Notes under the pieces: generated by a model
Databases searched by the model: none
Told to the model about the DNA's origin: nothing
What the model saw: the letters and a program-made list of their open reading frames with translations, nothing else
Shown: positions 11,605-20,457 of the stretch, piece after piece
How positions within the stretch are numbered: the first letter of the stretch is position 1
How the letters are laid out: every line of letters starts with the position of its first letter
Source: Punica granatum
Taxonomy: Eukaryota > Streptophyta > Magnoliopsida > Myrtales > Lythraceae
DNA: 64,000 bases
Direction: 5' to 3'
Assembly (NCBI RefSeq): GCF_007655135.1
Contig: NC_045130.1
Location: forward strand, 34,282,605 to 34,346,604
Translations under genes and position numbers: made by a program

Positions 11605-12595
11605 GAGTATGTTAACAATTTCATCGAGATGTTCCACGTCAAGTGGCACATCTTTCATCAATCGAATTCTCGATTCCTTAATAGTACATCAACTAGGCCA
11701 TCGACTTTATATTTTTAGCTCAATTCGGTCCTTGACCTTTAAAAGTATATCAACTGAATCTTTGATTCATTTTTTTACATCGAAGCGGCATTTTATCGGT
11801 GCATCAATTAATACATTTTATCACGCTAAAATTGATAAGTGAATGAACTAGTAAGGATTGATTTAAACGATTCGATACTTCATCCTCTAAAATAAAGTTT
11901 CTGATTCAAGTCTTATGAATGAATAAAATATTTGATTATGAGAGTTTTACCCATTAATGGACCGACCCAACTCGAACTGGATGAGTCAGGGTCTGTTGGA
12001 CTTTTGAATAACACGGTACATTCCGTAAAAAAATTGAGAAGTGAACGATAACACATTTTTTTTAAAAAAAAAATTCCTTCTCTTGTTTGTATTATATATT
12101 TTTTTGATTGATCTTGTTTGTATTTTATGGACTGCATTTGAAGGACTACTGAAATCTTAAATCACCAAATAGAACATTTTGTTCAAGAACGAAGTGCCCC
12201 CGATTGTGATCAAAACCGTGAAGAAGGTTGGAAACAACTAAATGCAATATCATGCTACCCATGTCTATCCTTAGATGCCACGAGTGAGTGATGCGCGGAT
12301 TCAATTTGAAGTCGTGATTCGAGAATTGCACACACGAGGACTTAATTGATTTACTTGTAAATAAAAGTGGGTTAAGGATCTAATTGATGTAATGTTAAAA
12401 GCCAGGGATCTAAGGATGTAAGTTTAAAGGTGACGGACCAAGTTGATGAAAAAAATTAGGTCAACAACTTTACTGATATGATTTTAAGAGGCCAAGAAAT
12501 GGGCTGATGTAAAAATTGGGTCAGTCACTCAATTTATGGGGAACACATCTTTTAGGGATGAAATCGTTGATCCAGCGAAATTGTTGATTTTACTC
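11605..12595. mobile_element. Diverged foldback element of about 1 kb, interrupted by a SINE-like copy
   Basis: The outer ends are GAGTATGTTAACAATTTC on the left and, reversed, GAGTAAAATCAACAATTTC on the right. Further in, both arms share blocks such as ACATC, GGTCC(T/G), GACCTTTAAA and ACATCAA(C/T)T in matching order. The left arm is about 11605-11845 and the right arm about 12340-12595. A SINE-like copy occupies about 11845-12010. The arms are strongly diverged, so this is less certain than the other foldback elements. Confidence 0.5.
11845..12010 (+). mobile_element. SINE-like element, family B
   Basis: It begins with GATTTAAACGATTCGATAC, includes a diverged B-box-like CTGATTCAAGTC, and then has a body GAGTTTTAC..TTAATGG(A/T)CCGA shared with the copy at about 51047-51190. 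A third copy lies at about 44585-44772 on the reverse strand. No coding capacity. The 3' end is not sharply defined. Confidence 0.55.
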
Positions 12596-13039
12596 TTATT
12601 ATTATAAAAAAAAATTTGGCACCTTCCGAGTATTAAGCAAGTTGGCGATGATGAACTATTGGAATTGTCATAGGTGGTCACGGCTGGACAAAGCTTTGCA
12701 TTGTCGGGTCAGGTTGCTCGACTTGACAGATCATGGCATTTGTAGGGTAAGTCGATACCGAAGTTTTGTTGTCAAGTCGAGCTGAATTATCGAAGTGGGA
12801 AGCCAACGACAACATTTAACTTCAAATTTGATCTGAAACCTAGTCATGGGGATATACATCGGGAGCTTACCCGCCAGACCATTCCGGTCTCCTAAAATAT
12901 GATATAATGAAGTTGTTTTATTCGACCCTCAAACAAGCATGAAACATATGCTTACATATTCGTTCATAGGTCAAATCGGTTACGTAATTATTGGAATAAT
13001 TGTTGGAGACTCAAATGGTGGATATGCATGCGAATCCAG
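12596..13039. other. Spacer, nothing recognised
   Basis: Moderately AT-rich unique-looking DNA. No long reading frame, tRNA or clear repeat was seen. Confidence 0.4.
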
Positions 13040-13051
13040 TGGCCAATATTT

Positions 13052-13207
13052 TTTTCGATTACAATAGGAGACTCGTGATCTAGTACAAGAAAATAAAAAA
13101 GAAATCTAAATAAAATGGGCATGAATAGTCCCACTGATAAGAATCGAACCTGAAATCTCTAGGTTATCAAGTAAGGGTGTTAGCCATTACACTACATCCT
13201 TTTTCAA
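13052..13207 (-). mobile_element. tRNA-derived SINE-like element, family A, with a 12-base target duplication
   Basis: Read on the reverse strand, the head GGATGTAGTGTAATGGCTAA resembles a tRNA A-box region and CAGGTTCGATTCTTATC resembles a B box. The tail shares TTTAGATTTCT and a GAGTCTCCTATTGTAATC-like end with other copies here. It is bounded by TGGCCAATATTT at 13040-13051 and again at 13208-13219, a perfect 12-base direct repeat as expected from retroposition. The 3' half of a tRNA acceptor stem is absent, so it is not a functional tRNA gene. Confidence 0.75.
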
Positions 13208-13432
13208 TGGCCAATATTTCATTAGCATGCAAGATGACAATGAGGCCCACATAAAAATGGAAGCAGCCTGGTCCATACTAACATGGCCATCACTTACGAG
13301 TAGTAGTTCAAGCCCACACCTGTCGTCAGGTCAGCCAAAACTGTCCGTCATTCGCATGACAATTCTGTCCGCTCATCCGAGACGATGCTGGCACCGCATG
13401 GCAAACAAAGCCACCGGAATCTTATGCGAATC

Positions 13433-13711
13433 GATGTGTTTGGATTTTGAATTTTTTTTAACTCAACTCAACTCAATTATACTATTTTCAATTCAATAAT
13501 ACAATTATTACTTAATCATTACTTTATCTCAACTATTCATTATTTTTTCAGATTTTTTCTCACAAATCAATAATACAATTATTACTTAATCATATTATTT
13601 TATCTCAATTTTTCATTACTTTTTCACGCTTTTTCTCATAATTCAACAAAATAATTATTACAAATCAATTAAAATTAAAACTCAACTCAACTCTAAAATC
13701 AAACACATCAG
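13433..13711. mobile_element. AT-rich MITE, GATGTGTTTGG termini
   Basis: The left end is GATGTGTTTGGATTTTGA and the reversed right end is TGATGTGTTTGATTTTAGAG. The interior contains two tandem copies of a phrase including AATAATACAATTATTACTTA followed by TCTCAA and TTTTTCA. It matches the elements at 5551-5757 (opposite orientation) and 14565-14860 in phrase order. No coding capacity and no clear target duplication. Confidence 0.65.
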
Positions 13712-14119
13712 TTTGTTATAAATTTCGAATATCAATCTCTTAAAAAACTTCCGTGATGATTTAATTTATATAAATTCTTTCAAAAAGCTACAGATATACG
13801 TGAATTTCTTGTATTTGTTATTTTCCCGACATATAATTTCTTTTAAGGCGTCGAAATTTTAGGAGGACGCTCCCTCAGCCTCCTCGGTCCATCCTCGGTG
13901 GACCCCGGTTGTAGAGTGGGCAGGTTTGCAATCTATGTAATTGTTGTAGGCAAGAAACATGTTTTAATGTTGATGGTGGAGATTTCCCCATGTGGATGAT
14001 TGATTCCACACAACCTGAAATTATTATTAATTGCTATAATACATTCTGGCGGGGAAGCCACGTTTCACACTTTCCAGCTCAGGATTTGTTTTTTTCTGTG
14101 TGTTCTGATATTTAAAAGC
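13712..14119. other. Spacer, nothing recognised
   Basis: Mixed-composition DNA with no convincing reading frame or RNA gene. Confidence 0.4.
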
Positions 14120-14262
14120 TCAATAAGATCTGACTAATTTAGTCGGGAGATCGAGCATTAAAGGTTATTCTTCCTCTCAACAAGTGCGCTTCCCGGAATT
14201 CGAACTCGTATTCACCTCATTACGAGGGTGAACTGCTTACCGCTCAATCAATACTTTTATTG
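14120..14262 (-). mobile_element. tRNA-like SINE fragment
   Basis: On the reverse strand a head with GAGCGGTAAGCAGTTCACC is followed by the B-box-like GAGTTCGAATTCC. A body follows whose TTTAATG.TCGATC and CGACTAAATTAGTCAG phrases resemble the family-B copies at about 11845 and 51047. The ends are not defined. Confidence 0.5.
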
Positions 14263-14564
14263 GTGGCTCAGGAATTCTTCCCTCTTCGCTTTTTCTTCAC
14301 CTATCCACCATTGCCAGCAATTTTGTCAACAAAAAAGACTCCGCGTTGATCGCATCAATCCTTTCTCCACCTAAAACAATCATTGATCATCCCATCTCAA
14401 GCTCACAGACATGCTAACAATTACAACATTTTACTGTAATTAAAATTCACTGAAAATACTTTATAATTTAATAATTAAAATCTAACTGAAAATATTTTGT
14501 AATTATAATTTAAATACGTGTATAGATGTCAATTCCACCTAAATAGTTGGGTTTAATTCCCGTT

Positions 14565-14860
14565 TTGAAACACAAAATTTTTTAGCCCTCTTCACTTTAA
14601 ACTCTACTTATATTCAATTCAAAAATACAACAATTAATTTTCCTTTTTTCTTCAATTTTTTTAACAATTCAATTTAATTTTTAATACTAAATTTTCTCAA
14701 TTATTCATTACTTTTTTCACAATTTAATAATACAATTATTACTTTCTCTCAACTATTCATTACTTTTCTATACTTTTTTCTCATAATTCAATCACACAGT
14801 CAATTACAAACCAATTAAAATCAAAATTCAATTCTACTTTTTACTTTGAAACCAAAGACA
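14565..14860. mobile_element. Diverged AT-rich MITE of the 5551/13433 family
   Basis: It shares the ordered phrases CAATTTAATAATACAATTAT, CTCTCAACTATTCATTAC and TTTTCTCATAATTCAA with the element at 13433-13711, and ends near TTTGAAACCAAAGAC. The termini have decayed. No coding capacity. Confidence 0.5.
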
Positions 14861-15276
14861 ATTATTATGGGTTTTGGAAAATTCATTGGAGATACCAATA
14901 TTTAGGCTCAATCCCCAAATGTTCCATAAACTTTAGCTGTCTTTGAGGTTACATTTGATAAATTTACCATACAAACTCGAAGCATATTATTATGTACAGA
15001 AATCGAGCTCTCACTCTCACTTTCACTCATCGGTTGCAGTATTATGGTCCAACAAAGAACCAGTTACAAGGTACATTGGCAATGGAACTTTCAGAGAAGG
15101 AAAGATTACAACGAAGCCATGGGGTGAAATGGCTATGGAAACAGAAGGGGGGTTTTACCAAATGACAAGAACAACAATGGCTTTAGCACAAGCAAACTCG
15201 ATCTTCCTATCAAAGCAAAATTTATGTACAATGGATCGAAGGGAGTTGGGAAATGCTTTCTTCTTGACGGTCCACA

Positions 15277-16631
15277 TCATCTACCTGAAGAGACCAGATC
15301 TCTCTGATTGGAATTCCGATTGGACTCCACTTTGCTCGACAGATGCAAAAGAGGAGCAGCCGAGTTTGAGCGAGATGGTTTCGGCTCCAGGAGGGCTTCC
15401 TCCTCTGCAGGAATAGGCTGAGCATGGACCAGGGTGTATGTGAAGGACAGATCCTCGTTGGCGGCGAGCGCGAGGAGCTGTCTCTCTTCTAGGCCTTTTG
15501 TGGGCCTGAGGCTGCACCGATCTGGAGTGTGCTTGGCAAGCGCGTCTTTGAATTTCTTGATCTGTGCAATAAGATCAGCCATTGCATGTATTAAGCACAA
15601 GACATCATTTTAAGGACCATGACCATAAGAGTCTCGGCGGAACGATAATACTACTAGGATGAACATTAAACGATAAGGAGTGAACAGCACCCGGCCCAGA
15701 AGTATACGACTCCGAGCTCAGAGTTGGAGTTAGCTTGAGCTCTTAGTCATCTGGTGCATCAACATAAAATCTATCGCAGAACACCACGTTCCCAACCCAC
15801 CACGTTACTGTGGCAATTTCAATCATGACTTACGAGTATCCGAAAAACATTCGATTTCAGTGAATATGTAGCAACAGATTACAAGGTTAATACTATTATC
15901 TTGCGGATCATGACAGCTCAAGGGATCAGCAGGCAGCAAGAGGGCTCACCGTGGCGTTGGTGCAGCTGAAGCTGCAGAGCCGACCGTGGGCCCCGCGGTA
16001 GAACCGGAAGAAGGGCAGAACATGGACGCCGAGGCTGTAGCACATGGACTTGTGCTCCTCGTAGTTCACATGAAGGAACAGGACGTCGGGGTTCGCCTCA
16101 GCGAGCTGGCATTTCTTCGGGTGTAGGGCCTTGCAGCCGCCGCATCCCGGGGAGAAGAAATCAACCACCACGAGCCGGTCCCCTGCAGTCTGCAATGAGT
16201 CCACGAGGTCCTGCGCGCTCTCCACCTCCTCCATGTTGGGCTGCAGTCCTTTCTGCCACCATCTCTGGGCCTTCCCTATCGCCATACTCCCCTGTAAACG
16301 AGTTCGGGGAAATTCCAATCAGCATGAAACTGCAAAATTTCGCGAAAATCATCGAAACCGACAATACAACGGAACATGGAAGCTTTGCCTGAGCATCAAT
16401 GGTGAGGTTCCAGGGGCTCCCTCCTCGCTTCTTGACAACCTCATGCCTTTGGGGGACAAGAACAACTCCCCTGCCATGGAAATCACTCCTCGACCATGTC
16501 AAAGAGCTCAACCTCACAGGAGGGTTCCCTAGAATCCGACAGGACACGGTACCGGAGCCATGGTCATCGCTTCTTGGAATCAGATTATGGCATGCGGTGA
16601 AAATGCTTCCCCTGCTCATAACTTCCGCCAT
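15277..16631 (-). CDS. ACHT: ACHT-type atypical thioredoxin (thioredoxin-like 1), chloroplast
   Basis: Three exons: 16631-16389, 16291-15950 and 15561-15277, giving 289 aa. Exon 1 (residues 1-81) is Ser/Arg-rich and looks like a plastid transit peptide. Exon 2 carries the thioredoxin fold with the non-classical active site CGGC at residues 131-134, then the conserved NYEEHKSMCYSL and VLPFFRFYRG segments. Exon 3 gives the helical IKKFKDALAKHTPDRC part and an acidic, Ser-rich tail. The CGGC site and these segments fit the ACHT3/4/5 branch, which passes oxidising or reducing signals to chloroplast enzymes and peroxiredoxins. The ATG at 16631 precedes the transit peptide. The first intron starts with GC rather than GT (16388-16387) and is 97 bases long; the other begins with GT. 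Assignment to one ACHT paralogue is not possible by eye. Confidence 0.9.
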
Positions 16632-18074
16632 GGCAGTTCACTTTGGATCAGAAGATTTCAGGGCCTCGAGCAAAATCTGATTCTCCGAAAAACAGAATCG
16701 GTCATGAATCCTCGGACTTTTTGAATTGGGTCATGGGCCCGCCTTGGTTTGACCAGCATGGTAGAGGGGATTTGTTTCGTTTTTTACCGTTTGATTCGTC
16801 GTTGAGGTGGAGCGGGAAACAGATCCAACGGCTGATGGGGGCAACAGGTGTGGCGCCACAGAATTGTTTGAAACGTGCAGGAAACGATGTCGGAGGCGCA
16901 TGCAAACAATAGCACACGTGGCGTGATCACAGCGGGGATTGTCAGGAAAAAAACAAAGTGGATTAGCTTTGGATAGAAGGTATTCATTTCAAACTAAATA
17001 TTCAAATGAGTATTATTCTTTCACGGTAGATGAGTAATAACAGATGAAAATGCTCGTAAGTGAAAGTCTATGAATCCGTTGTGGGGCTAACTCTTCGTGT
17101 TCAGGCATTTTGATTGGATATTACGCAGTCAAGTGACTGAGTAATAATACTCACCGAATTTTTACTCTCAATTTCAACACCTAGAGGAGTGTCGATTTGT
17201 GGGTCCGCTCCGCCGCATTCTTCTTTATTCTTACTTATCCGGAAAACTTTCTGACCACGAGATGAGACGGAGATAGAAAAGAATGTCTTACATGGACGGG
17301 GTCTATCTAACTATAATGTCATTGGAACTACTATTTGATTGGGCAAGCACGAATAACGATTAGTCCCTCAACTGATAGGTTGAGTATGCATCATGGTATT
17401 ACCGAAAAGAAAACTTTAAAAATATTACCTTGTTTTCTCAAAAAGATGAAGTCAACTGTCAAGCTTGTTTCTGAATCGAATTCGGTCTGCTCACAGACTC
17501 AATGAATGTCAATGGGAAATACGCATTGACAGGATTCATGAACATACCCTTGAATCTCTCCCGCATTTCAGCTGTACATTGAACCTTAGAATACGATTTG
17601 GTGTTACCGAATTTTCGGATCATCGAGCAATGTTTGCGCTTGCGCTGGCTGAAGTAATAAGTTCTGCATACTTTCGCTATCTATAGCTCCGAGCCTCCAG
17701 CATGTTACCTCTTTTACTGAATACGGAGCAATTGCTTTTGCTGCTCTCTCCATTGCCGGGGCTCAACATACCTCAGCGACTGTTCGCCCAGAAAATAGCA
17801 GTCGTCTTACATGGCTTCGGAATTTGTTTTAGGAGCACCTTTGCTTACCACATTATGGAGAACGATGAGCTCACCGTTGCACATCTACGAATCAAATAGA
17901 ACTGACTCCTATTCCTCGGTCAGAAGGATTAATGCTTTCACGAATCCTTGAAGCTGCTTTCAGCTCGTTGGAAGGTTGAAATTCACGTATATTAGCTCTT
18001 GAGCAATTGTACTACCAATGGAGGACGGAAGCAAAGGCTGCTCCGAATTGTTGAATCATTCACTGCATCATTAC
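16632..18074. other. Spacer between the thioredoxin and PPR genes
   Basis: Both neighbours are on the reverse strand. The left part is the thioredoxin promoter region; the part near 17900-18074 is probably the 3' UTR of the PPR gene. Short frames here do not resemble known proteins. Confidence 0.4.
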
Positions 18075-19562
18075 CTAAAGCAAACTATGGCCCGGAACCT
18101 TGGATGTGCACCTCTGATCTATCAGTTTTCTCAACTTCTCTGCATCCTGAAACCGACCAGCTCCCGCAAAAATATTCGACATCAGCACATAGTCCCCTCC
18201 ATAGCCCCTCTCTATCTCCAGGATCTTCTCTGTCGCCCTCTCTGCCTTCAAAATATCACCATGAAAGCCGCAAGCACCTAAAAGAGTTCTCCATATCACA
18301 TCATTCGCAATCTCTGGAGGAACCTCTGACGCGACCTTTTCCGCTTCTTCCAGCCTTCCTGACCTTCCCAGCAAGTCTATCAAACTCCCGTAATGCTTAA
18401 CGTCGGGCTTGACTCCATAGTCGGCACCCATCTTCTCGAAGAATCTCAGTCCTTCCTCGACCAGACCACCGTGACTGCATGCATTTAAAATGCTCAGGAA
18501 CGTGACCCTGTTCGGTTTCAGGCCACATCTCTTCATCCTCTCAAAGTTTTCCAGCGCTTCTTTTCCCTTACCGTGCATTGCAAGTGCTGAGATGATTGAA
18601 GTCCACGAGACCAAATTCCTCTGCTCTATTGGAATACCCGAAAAGACCTTCCATGCGCTCAAAGCACACCCACATTTTGCATACGAGTCGATGAGGGAGT
18701 TCATGACCTGAATATCAGAAGCATTGAATCCTCTCTTTTCTCCATAACAGTGAACAGATTGGCAAATCCTCACGTCCCCGAGGTTGGAAACTGCTGGAAT
18801 GATTGCGAATATTGTTATTTCAGAGGGTCCAACTGCATCATCACCAACCATCCTCCGAAACAGCCCAAATGCTTCATTAAACCGATTCATCTGTGCATAC
18901 CCATCAATTACTGCAGTCCAAGAAACGACGGTCGGTGCTGGCATATTTTCCAAGAGAGAGCAAGCGAAGTCGGGCTGGCCCCATTTTGCGAAGCCTGTAA
19001 TGAGGACATTCCATGAGACGGAGTTCTTCTCCGGCATTACAACAAACACCTGATGGGCTTCGACCAAGAAGCCGCAGCTCCCATACATATAGACCAAGGC
19101 TGTCTGAACGTACACGTGGGATTCGAAACCCGACTTCATCGAGAGGCCATGAAGCTGAGCTCCAGGGACAGCGGAGCCTAATGCGGCGCATGTGTTGAGG
19201 AGGAAAGTGAAGGTGAAGCTGTCAAATGGAGTCGCAGAGAAGCCATCACTGCTCCGAAATTGCTTGCAGAGCAAGAAAGCTTCTCGAGGGGATCCTGCGA
19301 GGGAATAGCAGCGGAGCAGAGTGTTGAAAAGGTGGAGCGAAGAGAAACAGCCGCTGGCGACGGCACAACAGTGGACCTGCTGGGCGACTCGGCGGCTGGG
19401 CGGGTGCCTCTGTAACAGAGAAACTAGACGATTCTGCAGCCTTCGGAGCGTACCCGGGTGGGTTCTTGAGGAACAGAGGAAACGCAATCCATTGAAGGTT
19501 GCTGCTGATGCTGAGAAACCTGAGAAGAAGCCAAGAACAGGGACCGCTCTCCGCCTGAGCAT
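18075..19562 (-). CDS. PLS-class pentatricopeptide repeat protein, E subgroup, probably mitochondrial
   Basis: Intronless, 495 aa from the ATG at 19560-19562. The open frame continues about ten codons further upstream, but only to a TTG. The Arg- and Ala-rich first 30 residues (MLRRRAVPVLGFFSGF...) look like an organelle targeting peptide. Repeats are evident from VSWNVLITGFAKWG, VVSWTAVIDGYAQMNRF, MNSLIDSYAKCG, LVSWTSIISALAMHGKG and FLSILNACSHGGLVEEG. A complete E-type tail follows (VIWRTLLGACGFHGD and YVLMSNIFAGAGRF). There is no DYW deaminase domain. Family members bind organelle RNA base by base and usually guide C-to-U editing with a DYW partner supplied in trans. It resembles Arabidopsis At1g09220 in size and layout, from memory. 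The RNA target is unknown. Confidence 0.93.
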   Translation of the reverse strand: MLRRRAVPVLGFFSGFSASAATFNGLRFLCSSRTHPGTLRRLQNRLVSLLQRHPPSRRVAQQVHCCAVASGCFSSLHLFNTLLRCYSLAGSPREAFLLCKQFRSSDGFSATPFDSFTFTFLLNTCAALGSAVPGAQLHGLSMKSGFESHVYVQTALVYMYGSCGFLVEAHQVFVVMPEKNSVSWNVLITGFAKWGQPDFACSLLENMPAPTVVSWTAVIDGYAQMNRFNEAFGLFRRMVGDDAVGPSEITIFAIIPAVSNLGDVRICQSVHCYGEKRGFNASDIQVMNSLIDSYAKCGCALSAWKVFSGIPIEQRNLVSWTSIISALAMHGKGKEALENFERMKRCGLKPNRVTFLSILNACSHGGLVEEGLRFFEKMGADYGVKPDVKHYGSLIDLLGRSGRLEEAEKVASEVPPEIANDVIWRTLLGACGFHGDILKAERATEKILEIERGYGGDYVLMSNIFAGAGRFQDAEKLRKLIDQRCTSKVPGHSLL

Positions 19563-20457
19563 CGCATCTTGACTTCCAGTCAGAAGCTCCAATTAAAAGC
19601 TCGGTTATGCCCTGCTTTCAACAGAGATTCTTCACCATAAGCATTCTGAAAGATCCCGCTGGTACCTTCTGACGACAAAACGGTGTTCACCGGCGCCGGA
19701 GTTGAATCGAGCGATGATAGCAGCGAGGAAGAGCGAGCGGGAATCTGATCATTCAACCTCCTCCGAGGCGGATGTAACGGGGAAAAGGACTACCCCGCTT
19801 GATTGGGAAAATTTCATTTTGCACCCCAAAGTTCGACGTTGGTAGAACACGCACCCGCAAGTCTTAATTTTGTCCCACTTTACACCCGACTCGAACATGG
19901 TTTGTGAAGAGAGCCGATGGACAACAGGTGAACATTCCTGTACTACTGCTTAACCGGTCCCAACTCCCGAGGGGCGGAGAGTAGCCCGATTTCACTATAC
20001 CGGCATAGGGTCCTAGAATAAAAAATAGAACGGGGATTCGTGTCTACAAATTGAAATGAATACTTATATGTAGAAACATCTCAATTGCTATCTGAGAATC
20101 ATAGGATTGTCTCATCGGAATTCCGGTGAGGGGAAAAAAAACACGAGCATCCTCGTGTTCCCTGCATGTGTACACCTCCTTCACATACTCTCGAACGGTG
20201 AAAGATCAAAATGATAAAGTTACATTTCAGTTGCCGCTTGAAAAATTTACATGAGCATCGCGATCTCTTTACAAATTACAATGGGTGCTTTCCTCGAGTA
20301 AAATGGAAATCGGGTGTTGAAGAGCGAATAAGAGAAGACCGAATAGTTTCTAGCAAAATTTGTCCAAGGAGCTACAACATAGAAAAATCACCAAATGGAC
20401 TTGTAGGAGTTAAATCTCTACAGCAGGGAAGTGGAAGCCCTTCACATTGCAGACAAA
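19563..20457. other. Promoter region of the PPR gene and 3' end of the U11/U12-65K gene
   Basis: About 19800-19900 has the phrase TTTCATTTTGCACCCC, which recalls one arm of a terminal-repeat element, but no matching inverted arm was found. The stretch up to 20457 is probably the 3' UTR of the U11/U12-65K gene. Confidence 0.35.

Noticed and set aside
13135..13200. Possible tRNA gene
   Set aside because: A- and B-box-like sequences are present, but the acceptor stem does not close and the sequence runs into a SINE tail.
16131..16912. Forward-strand frames across the thioredoxin gene
   Set aside because: Antisense shadows of the conserved reverse-strand exons.
19801..19930. Possible foldback element like the others (ATTTTGCACCCC phrase)
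   Set aside because: Only one arm could be found and no inverted partner exists nearby.
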